From: an uncultured Lentisphaerota bacterium
GTDB lineage: Bacteria > Verrucomicrobiota > Kiritimatiellia > CAIQIC01
Assembly: GCA_903896925.1 (NCBI GenBank)
Contig: CAITZM010000090.1
Span: 1-43,394, forward strand
Direction: 5' to 3'
DNA: 43,394 nt
Shown here piece after piece: positions 18,810-28,602 of the stretch. Position numbers and translations under genes: made by a program. How positions within the stretch are numbered: the first letter of the stretch is position 1; each line of letters opens with the position of its first letter. The notes beneath the pieces were generated by a model. That model was not told the origin of the DNA, ran no database searches, and saw only the letters and a program-made list of their open reading frames with translations.

Positions 18810-20204
18810 ATGTTATTGATCCTCTATACCATCGCCCTTGTCATCCTGCTCCTCGGCGCCAGCATCTTCGTCCACGAGCTCGGCCATTTCGTCGTCGCCC
18901 GCTGGTGCGGGATGGTGGTCGACACCTTCTCCATCGGCTTTGGCCACGCCATCTGGAAGCGCAAGGTCGGCGACGTCACGTATAAAATCGGCTGGATCCC
19001 CTTCGGCGGCTATGTGGCCCTGCCGCAGATGGACCCGACCCTCGACGGCAAAGCCGAGACCGAGACCCGGGAGCGCGCCCTGCCCCCCGTCGCGCCGTGG
19101 AAGCGCATCGTCGTCGCCCTCGCCGGCGCCACGGGCAACATCCTCTTCGCCATCCCCCTCGCCTGGCTCGTCTTCCTCGCCGGCCGGCCCGCCGCCCCGC
19201 ACGAGACCAACAGCCTGATCGGCTACGTCGAGACCAACGGGGTCGCCTATGCCAGCGGCGCCCGCATCGGCGACCAGGTGCTCGCGGTCAACGGGACGAT
19301 GGTGAACAACTGGACCGAGATCTCCGCCCTCTGCGCGACCAGCACGGTCGCCGACCTGCGCCTGCGCAGCCAGACGGGCGCCGAGAAGAACGTGCAACTC
19401 GTGCTCACCAACGGACTGCTCGGCATGAAGCAAATGGCCGACCTCCTGCCGCAGCAATACTGTACCGTCGCCAAGACCATGCCCGGCTCCGCCGCCGCCG
19501 CCGTCCAGATCCAGCGCGGCGACCGCGTCATCGAATGCGACGGCGTGCGCATCTTCAGCCGCCCCCAGCTCACCGACATCGTCACCGCCCGCGAAGGCCG
19601 GAGCGTGTCCATCAAGCTCCAGCGCGGCGCCGACGTGGTCACCCTGCAGATCACTCCGCAGTACAACGAGAAGGAAAAGCGCGCCCTGATCGGCATCATC
19701 TACACCGACTGGCGCTTCGACGTGGACCTCTCGAAGAAGACGCACCCGCAGCCGGCCGCCCAGCTGCGCGAGCATGCCACGATGATCTTCCGGGTCCTCC
19801 ACGCGCTGGTCACCCCCGGCAGCGCCGGCAAGACCGCCGAACTGATCGGCGGCCCGCTGGAGATCATCATCGAGTACTGGCTGATGATCCAGAGCAGCTT
19901 CATGCTCGCGCTCTGGTTCACCTGCTTCCTCAACGTCAACCTCGCGGTCATCAACCTCCTGCCGATCCCCGTCTTCGACGGCGGGCATATCGTCTTTGCC
20001 CTCTGGGAGGTGGTCACGCGCCGCGCCGTCCACCGGAAGGTGGCCAACGGCCTGATGAACTTCTTCGTCATCCTGATCCTGTGCCTCGCCGCGTTCCTGA
20101 CCTATCGCGACGTCATGCGCAATTTCTTCCCGAAGAGCCAGTCCGCAGCCGCCACCAACGCCGTCCCGGCGGCCACGAACGCCGCCCCGCAACCCGCGAA
20201 ATAA
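18810..20204 (+). CDS. rseP: RIP metalloprotease RseP (site-2 protease)
   Basis: 464 residues. Intramembrane zinc metalloprotease that cuts membrane-bound anti-sigma factors and remnant signal peptides. The first helix carries the zinc motif HELGH (22-26); the third ligand region is NLLPIPVFDGGHI (about 381-393), where Phe replaces the usual Leu of the LDG motif. Between them are two PDZ-like domains (about residues 130-210 and 215-295; the second includes PGSAAAAVQIQRGDRVIECDG). The last 20 residues are a low-complexity Ala/Asn/Pro tail. Zinc site faces the cytoplasm, PDZ domains the periplasm. The start is 9 bases after the cdsA stop. The cognate anti-sigma factor is not in the window. Confidence 0.95.
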   Translation: MLLILYTIALVILLLGASIFVHELGHFVVARWCGMVVDTFSIGFGHAIWKRKVGDVTYKIGWIPFGGYVALPQMDPTLDGKAETETRERALPPVAPWKRIVVALAGATGNILFAIPLAWLVFLAGRPAAPHETNSLIGYVETNGVAYASGARIGDQVLAVNGTMVNNWTEISALCATSTVADLRLRSQTGAEKNVQLVLTNGLLGMKQMADLLPQQYCTVAKTMPGSAAAAVQIQRGDRVIECDGVRIFSRPQLTDIVTAREGRSVSIKLQRGADVVTLQITPQYNEKEKRALIGIIYTDWRFDVDLSKKTHPQPAAQLREHATMIFRVLHALVTPGSAGKTAELIGGPLEIIIEYWLMIQSSFMLALWFTCFLNVNLAVINLLPIPVFDGGHIVFALWEVVTRRAVHRKVANGLMNFFVILILCLAAFLTYRDVMRNFFPKSQSAAATNAVPAATNAAPQPAK

Positions 20205-20280
20205 ACCATAGGAAATTTATGATTTCCGGTGGCCGATGGCCGATTTGAGGCTGGCCTCGAGGTTGTCTGACTGGCTGGGA

Positions 20281-20302
20281 GGGGCGGTGTCCTCACCGCC
20301 CC
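20281..20302. repeat. Perfect 9-bp-stem palindrome
   Basis: GGGGCGGTG, loop TCCT, CACCGCCCC. Lacks a T-tract, so more likely a repeat unit than a terminator. Resembles the TCC-loop palindromes elsewhere in the window. Confidence 0.6.
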
Positions 20303-20518
20303 GCATGGTGAAGCCGCCATGCCGTAGCCGCAGACACGTGTGCAGCGCCCACATCCCAGGTTTCCACTGCAGCGGCAAGAATGCCGCCGCTCCCAGCTAG
20401 TGTCTGCGCGGAGCACCCCTTTCATTTCGCATAACAACCGCGGAGCTTGCATGCGGCTACTCGTCAGGCACTCCGCACCCCATGCTTGGCGCAGTAGCAA
20501 ACCTTGAGAGTTTCATGA

Positions 20519-20536
20519 TTTTCCAAGGCTTGGAAG
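20519..20536. repeat. TTCCAAGGCTTGGAA palindrome
   Basis: TTTTCCAAGGCTTGGAAGG, a near-perfect palindrome and the best copy of the motif also seen at 7-19, 40-56 and, weaker, at 28059-28076. It lies directly next to the GCCGCGTTC hairpin. Confidence 0.65.
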
Positions 20537-20539
20537 GAT

Positions 20540-20566
20540 GTAGCCGCGTTCGTGAGAACGCGGCGC
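20540..20566 (+). repeat. GTAGCCGCGTTC hairpin element
   Basis: GTAGCCGCGTTC-GTGA-GAACGCGGC with a 9-bp perfect stem. The same unit is found at 43079-43103 with loop GTGC and, inverted and imperfect, at 15657-15681. Three copies in 28 kb mark it as a dispersed intergenic repeat. Confidence 0.75.
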
Positions 20567-20625
20567 ACCGGGACACATGCAGCTCCAGGAAAAACAACGG
20601 AACAAGCACCCCAGCCTGAACCAGT

Positions 20626-20654
20626 CTTCGTGGGCGGGGTTTCCAACCCCGCGA
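20626..20654 (+). repeat. CTTCGTGGGCGGGG intergenic element, copy 2
   Basis: Second copy of the unit at 15520-15548, same orientation, with two changes (AA for GG). Both copies lie in long gene-free spacers downstream of a hairpin element. Confidence 0.7.
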
Positions 20655-20939
20655 GCCTCACCCAAAATCCAACAAACCGTGCGACTGACTTTAGAAGGCG
20701 GGCGCGCCACGGAAGAAAAAAGCCTCTATTCTTACGGATGGGCCGGGGGAACACCGCCCGCAGCTTGCGATCCCTGCCCGGCTCGCGAGTACGCTCGCCC
20801 ACCCGGTGGAACGGCTGCTTTATTTTGATGTTCGTTGTCGATGTTCATCACGCCCCGCCCACAAAGAGCGGATGCTCAGCGGCTCTCCGTTTCCTTCCGG
20901 ACTTCGATGTTCGATGCTTGCCCCGGCGTAGCGCTTGGG

Positions 20940-21008
20940 CGAAGCCGGGTTGGATGTTCGGTGTTCGATGTTCGGTGTTCGATGTTCTCTGCCCTCTGCC
21001 CTCTGCCT
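20940..21008. repeat. Short tandem repeats upstream of the ABC operon
   Basis: A 14-base unit, GGTGTTCGATGTTC, is repeated about 2.5 times (with GATGTTC variants also near 20826-20915), followed by three 7-base units of TCTGCCC. They end about 45 bases before the ABC ATPase start and may vary in copy number. Confidence 0.7.
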
Positions 21009-21054
21009 CCGTCTTGGCTTGAGCCGCGGCCGCAGATGGTTACACTGTGCGCCC

Positions 21055-22124
<1,070 letters not shown>

Positions 22125-22128
<4 letters not shown>

Positions 22129-23501
22129 GGACGGTCTGGGCCATCGCGCTGCTCTCGCTGCGCAACGCCGTCCGCTCGCGCGTGGTCGTCCTGCTGCTCG
22201 CGGTCCTCGTGCTCGGCGTCATCGGCATCCCGCTGACGGTCAAGAGCGACGGCACCCTCGCCGGCTATGTGCAGATCCTCGTCCGCTACACGCTCGGCTT
22301 CTCGATGGGCGTGCTGCTGCTGGCGACCGTCTGGGCCGGCTGCGCGGCCGTCGCCAGCGAGATTCAGCGGCGGCAGATCCACCTGCTGGTCACCAAGCCT
22401 GTCAGCCCGGCGCAGCTCTGGCTCGGCAAATGGCTCGGGCTCGTCATCCTCAACACCGTCGTCCTGGCGGTCTGCGCCTCCGTCACCTACGGCCTGCTGC
22501 GGTGGAACACGCGCGCCGGCCAGCTCTCGACCGCCGACGCACAGAAGCTGGCGGGCGAGATCATGGTGGCGCGCGCCCGGGTGGCGCCGGAACCCTTTGC
22601 CGTCGAGCCGCGCGTGCGCCAACGGCTGGCCGACCTGCAAACGCGCGGCGAACTGCCGACGAACATGGCGCCCGAGGCGATCTACAAAACGCTGCTCGGC
22701 GTCGCGCAACTCGAGGCCCATACCGTGGCACCCGGAGGGAAAATCACCTGGCGGTGCGAACTGCCCGCGCTGGGCGGCAGCGCCCCGGAATTCCAGGTGC
22801 GCTACAAGCTCGCCGCGGCGGCGCTCGCCCCGCTGCGCCTGCAAGGCCGCTGGAGCGTGCACCGCGAGCGCGCAGGCCAGCCGTTCGAGCTCGTCACCGA
22901 GCACCCGGCCCAAGGCCAGCAGAGCCTGACGGTGCCGGGCACGGCGCTGGCCGGCGAAGGCGCCCTGCTCGTCGAATACGCCAACCTCAACGAGGCCGGG
23001 GTGACGCTGCTGTTCGATCCGGAGGCCGGGCTGGCTGTGCTCGTGCCCGTCGGCGGCTGGCTGTCGAACTTCCTGCGCGCCCTGCTGATCAGCGACTGCC
23101 TGCTGGCGCTGGTCGCCGCGCTCGGCGTCACCGCCGGCAGCCTCTTCTCCCTGCCGGTCGCCGCCTTCGTCGTCTTCCAGCTGCTCATCATGTTCAGCAC
23201 CGCCGGCATGATCCATTCCTTCGCCACCCGCGAGGCCAGCTTCGCGGCGGCGCTGCCCGGCATGGTCAAGGCGCCCGGGTGGGTCGATGTGGTGATGAGC
23301 TGGTTCTACCGCATGCTGGAAGTGCTCATCATGCCGATGCAGAACGACGACCCGCTCGCCATGGTCGCCACCGGCGAATGGATCGCGTGGCCCGTCGTGG
23401 CCTGGACCTTCGTCAAACAGATCCTGCTGGCCAGCGGTCTGCTCCTGCTGCTGGCCGCGGCGGCCTTGCGCCGCCGCGAACTCGCCCTGCCCACGGACTG
23501 A
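22125..23501 (+). CDS. ABC-2 type permease with large extracytoplasmic domain
   Basis: 458 residues. Membrane helices at the N-terminus (ALLSLRNAVRSRVVVLLLAVLV), around residues 60-85 and 105-125, and four more after about residue 305. Between them lies a region of about 175 residues (130-305) without membrane helices, largely beta-like and outside the cytoplasm. The segment EIQRRQIHLLVTKPVSPAQLWLGKWLG is typical of ABC-2 permeases (the coupling region after the second helix). It overlaps the ATPase gene and is followed one base later by the 511-aa gene, so all three form one unit. The cargo is not known. Confidence 0.87.
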
Positions 23502-23502
23502 C

Positions 23503-25038
23503 ATGCGCCGCCTCACCTCCATCCTGCTGCTGCTGGTGGCGTTCGCCGCGCTCGGCGGCGCCGCCTGGCTCAACCCGCGCCTGACCGCGCAGCGCGCCGA
23601 GCAGCACCTCGTCCCGGTCGCGCCGACCGAGTCGATGCCGCCGCTGCTGGCGTTCACCACCGTCACCTTCGGCGGCTTCCGCGGCATCGTCGCCGACCTG
23701 CTGTGGCTGCGCGCCACCGACCTGCAGGAGCGCGGACAATACTTCGAGCTCGTGCAGATCGCCGACTGGATCACCAAGCTCGAGCCGCGCTTCACCACCG
23801 TGTGGGCCTTCCAGTCCTGGAACATGGCCTATAACATCAGCGTCCTGCTCAGCGAGCCCGTCGAGCGCTGGCGCTGGGTGCGGCAGGGCATCGGGCTGCT
23901 GCGCGACAGCGGCCTGCAGTACAACCCCGGCAGCGCCGGCCTCTACCACGAACTGGCGTGGCTGTTCTTCCACAAGCTCGGCCAGGACGCCGACCAGGCG
24001 CATTTCTACTACAAGCAGGCCTGGGCCGACGAGATGACCGCCCTCTTCGGCGGGCCGCAGCCGGACTTTGCGCGGCTCCTCGCCGCGCCGCAGACCACCA
24101 GCGAGCTGATGCGCCTGCCGGCCGCCGCCACGTGTGTCGCCGGATTGCGCGCGCTCGATTTCGATCCCTTTGCCGGCGTATGGCTGCTGGTATCCAACCG
24201 TCCGCCCGCCGTCGCCAAGCTCCTGGACGACAGCCCCGGCGCGCGCGCGCTGCTCGACTTCATCCGCGTCCAGCAACTGCGCGAGATCTACAAGCTCGAC
24301 CCGGCGGAGATGCAGCGCGTGGACGCCGCCTACGGCCCGCTCGACTGGCGCCTGCCCGATGCCCACGCCATCTACTGGGCCGCCCAAGGCAAACCCTTCG
24401 CCAAGGGCTTCGATGCGGTCAAACTCGACCGCATGATCTTCCAGTCGCTCGCCGACGCGTTCAAGCAGGGGCGGCTCATGCGCAACGCCGAGGAGGAGTT
24501 GTTCGTCCTCACGCCCAACCTCGACCTGCTGCCGCGCGTGAACACGTTCTACATCCAGGCCGTCCGCGAGCATCCCGACAACGAAAGCATCCGGACCGCG
24601 CACGCCAACTTCCTCCAGGAGGCGATCAGCACGCTCTATCTGTTCCACCGCAACCAGGAGGCCGCCGCGCGCCTCGCCGAACTCTCCGAGCGGTATCCCG
24701 CCACCGTTGCCACCAACAACCTGGAGTTGTTCGTCACCGCCAACCTCACCGCCAACGCCGATGCGCTCGCGCCCGCCGAGGCCACGGCGCAGATCGAAGG
24801 CATGGCCTACCAGTCCGCCTTCTGGCTGATCGCGGGCGACGGCGAGCGCGCCGCCGGCCTTGACCAGCTTGCGCGCCGGATCTGGCAGCGCTACATGGAC
24901 AAGCGCAACGATCCGCAGTACCGCGAGCGCACCGGCCTGCCGCCCTACGAGGAACTCCGGCGGCAGGCTTTCGCCCGCGCCCGCAGTTCGGCCCAGAGCG
25001 ACGCCGCCCGCGCCCGCCTCGACGCGGCCCTCAAGTGA
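23503..25038 (+). CDS. Conserved exported protein of unknown function, ABC-linked
   Basis: 511 residues with an N-terminal signal or anchor (LTSILLLLVAFAALGGAAWL). I do not recognise a named domain. The first third has a highly ordered segment, RGIVADLLWLRATDLQERGQ, then DWITKLEPRFTTVWAFQSWNMAYNISV, which reads like TPR-style paired helices, and an aromatic run YHELAWLFFHKLGQDADQAHFYYKQAW. Later parts are alpha-helical and Ala/Arg-rich, again TPR-like (residues 360-500). It begins one base after the permease stop, so it is probably a periplasmic partner of the transporter. I recall similar proteins encoded beside ABC-2 transporters in related bacteria, but cannot confirm this here. Confidence 0.75.
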   Translation: MRRLTSILLLLVAFAALGGAAWLNPRLTAQRAEQHLVPVAPTESMPPLLAFTTVTFGGFRGIVADLLWLRATDLQERGQYFELVQIADWITKLEPRFTTVWAFQSWNMAYNISVLLSEPVERWRWVRQGIGLLRDSGLQYNPGSAGLYHELAWLFFHKLGQDADQAHFYYKQAWADEMTALFGGPQPDFARLLAAPQTTSELMRLPAAATCVAGLRALDFDPFAGVWLLVSNRPPAVAKLLDDSPGARALLDFIRVQQLREIYKLDPAEMQRVDAAYGPLDWRLPDAHAIYWAAQGKPFAKGFDAVKLDRMIFQSLADAFKQGRLMRNAEEELFVLTPNLDLLPRVNTFYIQAVREHPDNESIRTAHANFLQEAISTLYLFHRNQEAAARLAELSERYPATVATNNLELFVTANLTANADALAPAEATAQIEGMAYQSAFWLIAGDGERAAGLDQLARRIWQRYMDKRNDPQYRERTGLPPYEELRRQAFARARSSAQSDAARARLDAALK

Positions 25039-25143
25039 CCCAAGACCGAAGCGAGGCCACCGCTTTCCCCATCTTTCGGCGGCCGACGCGCAGATTTTGC
25101 TGGAATCGGGCGCGCAATCATTTATCTTTGCGCCGCCGAACGC

Positions 25144-25217
<74 letters not shown>

Positions 25218-25250
25218 CCCCCACTCCCTCAGAATAAACGGAAATATACT

Positions 25251-25279
25251 TTGACAAATACCAGAGATCCGTGTCTTAT
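25251..25279 (+). promoter_or_regulatory. Near-consensus sigma-70-type promoter
   Basis: -35 TTGACA (perfect), 17-base spacer, -10 TCTTAT. It lies about 50 bases before the lipoprotein start and 34 bases after the tRNA, and is the clearest housekeeping promoter in the window. Confidence 0.75.
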
Positions 25280-25328
25280 CGCCAGCCGGTAACAATCGGT
25301 CATCCAAATGCAGCAGCCAGGAGATAGC

Positions 25329-25787
25329 ATGCTAAAAGAGTTGTTCAGCAAGGTACGGACGATGAGCGCCATGTGCAGCGCGGTATTGGGATTGTTGGTC
25401 GTCGGGTGCGAACCGTATGTCATCGATGAAAAAGTCGAGACCAGCAAGGAGAACCCGGTGCCGACCGTGACAGCGCCGACCAACACGTCCAGCGCGGCGG
25501 AGACGGTGCCCTCCAGCACGGCCAGCACGGTGCTCAACGATGATTCGGGTTGCGAGCTGTTCGTCAAGTACCAGCAACATGACATCTCGAACGACGGTCA
25601 GGTGCGCTATGTGAAGCGGGTCCTTACCTCTACCCCCTTCGGCAGGGCCAATCCGGTGTGTGTCCAGTACAATGACACGCGGACCGGAGAGGTGACGGTG
25701 TGGAAGGATTCCTCCAGCAGAGGCCAACGGGTCGATAAGCTGCCCAGCGATCGCGGCATCAACAAAATCGTCGTGTGGTTCGAATAG
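25329..25787 (+). CDS. Small hypothetical lipoprotein
   Basis: 152 residues. Lipoprotein signal peptide ending in a lipobox LLVVGC, then a Thr/Ser/Pro-rich linker (VPTVTAPTNTSSAAETVPSS) and a C-terminal domain of about 80 residues with two Cys (GCELFVKY, PVCVQYND) that could pair. I do not recognise the domain. ATG 25329 has AGGAG 6 bases upstream; ATG 25308 has no such site. A strong promoter stands directly upstream, so it is probably monocistronic and well expressed. Outer-membrane or periplasmic anchoring through the lipid is expected. Confidence 0.75.
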   Translation: MLKELFSKVRTMSAMCSAVLGLLVVGCEPYVIDEKVETSKENPVPTVTAPTNTSSAAETVPSSTASTVLNDDSGCELFVKYQQHDISNDGQVRYVKRVLTSTPFGRANPVCVQYNDTRTGEVTVWKDSSSRGQRVDKLPSDRGINKIVVWFE

Positions 25788-25900
25788 CAGCGACTTGGTG
25801 ATCGCAGCCGGCGCACGCAGCACAGCTCCCTTGGTTGCACAGCGGGACAGGTGTCGTGGAACCCGCCGACGGTCAGGCTGTGCCTCCACAGGCTCTGAAT

Positions 25901-26356
25901 TCAAACTTCATGACGCCATTCCTCAACGACAAACGTATGCTCCGGTCCGATCCTCACGTAGAATAACTCAGCGAAACCCTCCGCCAGCGCGGGCTCTTCC
26001 AACCGTCCGTGAATGGCGTACAGCCCACCCTCCGGGATGACCTCTTCCGCTGGGCGCGCTGCATTTCTGCGCAGGCAATCTTCCAGGTTGGATTTGAAGT
26101 AGTAGCCCACCACACGGAAGCCGGCTTCCTTGGCCGCCGGAATGTATCGGCTGCGGTCCGCCTGCGTGCCATTGGTATTATCGACGACCAGCGACTGACC
26201 GGCGGTCAGGCAGGCGTTGAATAGCAACTCCTCCCTGCGCCGCGTCCGCAGCATGTCGAGATTGATGCGCACATGGGTGCGAAAAAAGCGTTCCTTGTAA
26301 AAGGTGGACTTTCCAGAGGCCTGCATGCCCATGAAGATGACGACATCCTTGGCCAT
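25901..26356 (-). CDS. P-loop kinase, candidate RNA 5'-kinase partner of RtcB
   Basis: 151 residues. Small AAA_33/COG4639-type P-loop phosphotransferase: Walker A GMQASGKST (10-18), RxxR-type basic lid region RTRRREE, and VVDNTNGTQADRSRYI (Asp59-Asn62, Arg68, Arg70), a pattern also found in the 5'-kinase domain of polynucleotide kinases such as T4 Pnkp. A polynucleotide kinase activity is an inference from the family and from being encoded three bases after rtcB. GGAGG lies 8 bases before the ATG, inside the end of rtcB. Simple nucleoside or sugar kinases share this fold, so the substrate remains open. Confidence 0.8.
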   Translation of the reverse strand: MAKDVVIFMGMQASGKSTFYKERFFRTHVRINLDMLRTRRREELLFNACLTAGQSLVVDNTNGTQADRSRYIPAAKEAGFRVVGYYFKSNLEDCLRRNAARPAEEVIPEGGLYAIHGRLEEPALAEGFAELFYVRIGPEHTFVVEEWRHEV

Positions 26357-26359
26357 GGT

Positions 26360-27757
26360 TTAATCCTCCGGCTGCTCGCCCTCAGGCGCCATCTTGACGA
26401 GTTTCGGATCGAAGCGCGCCACGGTCTCGACCAGGTCGCTCTGGGCGGCCATCACCGACTCGATGTCCTTGTAGCCCATGGGCACCTCGTCGAGGCCGGC
26501 GGAGATCAAGACGACATCGTGCTCGGCCAGGAATTTCTTCCCGTCGTTCCACGTATAGGTATTCTTGGTCGCGGTGCGGCTCAGCCTGCGGCCGGCGCCG
26601 TGCGACGCGGAGTTCATGGACTCCGCCACGCCCTTGCCGCGCACCACGTAGCCCGGGGTGGCCATCGACCCCGGAATGATACCCAGCACGCCCCGGCCCG
26701 CGGGCGTGGCGCCCTTGCGGTGGACGATGACCTCCTCGCCGAAGTGCTGCTCCTTCCAGGCAAAGTTGTGGTGGTTCTCGATATCCAACAGCACGCGGGC
26801 GCCAAGCAGCTTGGCCACCGCGCGGTGGATCAGGAGATGATTGGCGGCGGCATAGCGCCCCATCAACTCCATGGCCCGCCAATATTCCTGCCCGGCCTCG
26901 CTGTCCAGATCCAACCACGCCAGCTGCATCAGCTCCCTGGGCAGTTCAGGGTGCAGCTCCATGGCCAGCTTGCTGTAATGCGTCGCGATCTGCCCGCCGG
27001 TGCCGCGGCTGCCGCTGTGGCTGAGGAAGGCGCAGTAGACTCCGGCCTTCAAGCCGAGATCGTCCTGCTTGAGCGTCAAGGTGCCGAACTCGGCAAAATG
27101 GTTGCCCGACCCGCTCGACCCCAGCTGGTACGAAGCCTTGTCCCGATATTGCCGCGTCACGCGGCTGAACGACCAATCCTCATCCATCACCGGATGATCC
27201 TTGCGGGGCGAAAACCCGCCGCCCACCCCAAAGCGGGTCGCCTCCCCCAGAATATTTCTGAGGTGTCCTTCCTGAGCACGGATGCCCGACACAGGCAGAT
27301 CGAGGACGGTCATCTTCATGCGGCAGGCAATGTCCATACCGACCGCATACGGGATCACCGCGCCCTTGGTGGCAAGCACGCCGCCAATCGGCAACCCATA
27401 CCCCACGTGGGCGTCCGGCATCAGCGCGCCCGCCACGGACACGGGCAGGTTGCAGGCGTTGTCCATCTGCTGGATGGACTTGGCATCCATGTCCGTCCCC
27501 CATTGGCGATAAGGCGCAGCCGCCGCACGCTGCTCGAAGCGGGCCCGCGCGGCGGCGGACTTGACCAGGCAGGCGGCCAGTTTCCCGAAGAGGGGATCGC
27601 TCACGTGGTCCTCAGGCTTCCCTGCAACGGCCTGGATCTTCGCCCGCACTGCGTCCCGGGTCATGCCGGCCCGCATCACCGAGCCCATGGCTTCCAGCGC
27701 CAGCCCGATCGCCTCGCCCTTGGGAATGCCCAAGTTCTGCAATTCTCTCGGCTTCAT
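26360..27757 (-). CDS. rtcB: RNA-splicing ligase RtcB
   Basis: 465 residues. GTP- and Mn-dependent ligase that joins RNA 2',3'-cyclic phosphate or 3'-phosphate ends to 5'-OH ends, in the cytoplasm. Motifs: MPDAHVGYGLPIGGV, AVGMDIACRM, GSSGSGNHFAE, SHSGSRGTG, and SASHGAGRRLSR, in which His386 is the expected guanylylated residue. Its length exceeds E. coli RtcB (408 aa), mostly by an N-terminal segment of about 65 residues. AAGGAG lies 7 bases before ATG 27757. It is followed by a P-loop kinase gene and preceded by a short remnant that resembles the start of RtcA, so the locus has a history as a fuller RNA-repair operon. Confidence 0.95.
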   Translation of the reverse strand: MKPRELQNLGIPKGEAIGLALEAMGSVMRAGMTRDAVRAKIQAVAGKPEDHVSDPLFGKLAACLVKSAAARARFEQRAAAAPYRQWGTDMDAKSIQQMDNACNLPVSVAGALMPDAHVGYGLPIGGVLATKGAVIPYAVGMDIACRMKMTVLDLPVSGIRAQEGHLRNILGEATRFGVGGGFSPRKDHPVMDEDWSFSRVTRQYRDKASYQLGSSGSGNHFAEFGTLTLKQDDLGLKAGVYCAFLSHSGSRGTGGQIATHYSKLAMELHPELPRELMQLAWLDLDSEAGQEYWRAMELMGRYAAANHLLIHRAVAKLLGARVLLDIENHHNFAWKEQHFGEEVIVHRKGATPAGRGVLGIIPGSMATPGYVVRGKGVAESMNSASHGAGRRLSRTATKNTYTWNDGKKFLAEHDVVLISAGLDEVPMGYKDIESVMAAQSDLVETVARFDPKLVKMAPEGEQPED

Positions 27758-27760
27758 AAC

Positions 27761-27826
27761 TCAGCTCCTTGAAATAACGAGGATCCCGCCCCCACCATCC
27801 CCGAATGAACCATCGATCATGATCAT
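27761..27826 (-). pseudogene. rtcA: Remnant of rtcA (RNA 3'-phosphate cyclase), N-terminal 21 codons
   Basis: A 21-codon frame with its own AGAGG site begins with ATG 27826 and reads through IDGSFGDGGGGIL before ending at TGA 27763-27761, three bases before rtcB. RtcA proteins begin with the near-invariant IDGSxGEGGGQILR, so this matches the family's first motif at the right distance from the start, with E to D, Q to G and R to V changes. The rest of RtcA (about 320 residues) is missing. The rtcB ribosome site lies inside the last codons of the remnant. The match is short, so chance or a regulatory leader peptide cannot be excluded. Confidence 0.6.
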
Positions 27827-28058
27827 ACCTGGCCTCTCATAGAGGAAACCCGATACGCCGTATAGTTTATCCAATCGCAAACAGATCCACACCATCGAAG
27901 TGAAACGTGACTTCTTCGGATCACAGAGGCGCCGGGCTTGAGCTCGGTGTCCCCGCGCCTCAGATCATGTTACTAAACAAAGACTGATGTCTATCGCAAT
28001 GTCCAAGGCGGTGCGGTTGTCGAAGGGCGTCCGATCCTTGGAAGTAACGCGCTGCCCG

Positions 28059-28076
28059 GGTCCAAGCTTGGGAAAA
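28059..28076. repeat. CCAAGCTTGG palindrome, weak copy of the TTCCAAG motif
   Basis: GTCCAAGCTTGGGAAAAG just after the stop of the HTH gene. The centre is two bases shorter than in the copies at 7-19 and 20519-20536. Also holds CCTTGGAAG nearby. Confidence 0.4.
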
Positions 28077-28086
28077 GTTCCGCAGG

Positions 28087-28602
28087 TCAACCCGCTTGCG
28101 CGAGGCGGGCGGCGGCGAGGATGTTGGGCAGCTCGAGGGCGGCGTCGGCCTGGATGCGGGCTTGCAGCTCGAGGCAGCGGTTCAGGATGCGGAGGGCGTC
28201 CTCGCCCATATCGGCGTGCGAGAACAGCTCGCCCGACGTGCGGGAGAAGTTGAGGCCAAGCTGCAGTCCGCTCTGGCTCAGATCCCGGCCGAGATCGTAG
28301 TGGGTCAGCAACAGCCGCCGCTCGGGGTTTGCTGTGGCCTCGCACGCATCCAGAAACCACGTCGGCGAGCCGGCCGAGTCCACGTGCAGGAGGTGGAGCA
28401 GTTTCTTTTCCAGGTGCCAGAGTTCGCGGAGCCGCTCCTCGGCGATGCCCAGCACGCGCAGCAGGACGAGGCGCCGCAAGCAGGCCAGATAGGCCGGCGC
28501 ATAGGCCGCTCCCGCCAACACCGGCAGCTCGAAACGCTCCTGCAGTCCGCGCACCACCAGCGGCGAGCGATTCAGCGCCTTGGCCATGTCTCCCAACGTC
28601 AT
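28087..28602 (-). CDS. MerR-like helix-turn-helix protein
   Basis: 171 residues. The N-terminal 70 residues read as a winged helix-turn-helix of MerR style: TLGDMAKALNRSPLVVRGLQERFELP, then a second helix pair LRRLVLLRVLGIAEERLRELWHLEKKLLHLL that would form the dimer helix. The C-terminal 100 residues are helical and show no metal-binding cysteine cluster. I do not recognise the specific family or a ligand. GGGGGA lies 6 bases before the ATG. It is transcribed in the same direction as rtcB, with 260 bases between, so it could regulate that locus, but a separate role is equally likely. Confidence 0.65.
   Translation of the reverse strand: MTLGDMAKALNRSPLVVRGLQERFELPVLAGAAYAPAYLACLRRLVLLRVLGIAEERLRELWHLEKKLLHLLHVDSAGSPTWFLDACEATANPERRLLLTHYDLGRDLSQSGLQLGLNFSRTSGELFSHADMGEDALRILNRCLELQARIQADAALELPNILAAARLAQAG

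Larger units (their letters stand above)
20205..21054. other. 850-base gene-free spacer filled with repeats
   Basis: No credible gene. It holds, in order: a short GGAAAT/ATTTCC hairpin after rseP; GGGGCGGTG-TCCT-CACCGCCCC (20281-20302); AGCGGCA-AGAA-TGCCGC (20371-20388); the TTCCAAGG palindrome (20519-20536); GCCGCGTTC-GTGA-GAACGCGGC (20543-20564); the CTTCGTGGGCGGGG element (20626-20654); and short tandem repeats (20940-21008). The promoter for the ABC operon should be near the right end but is not recognisable. Confidence 0.6.
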
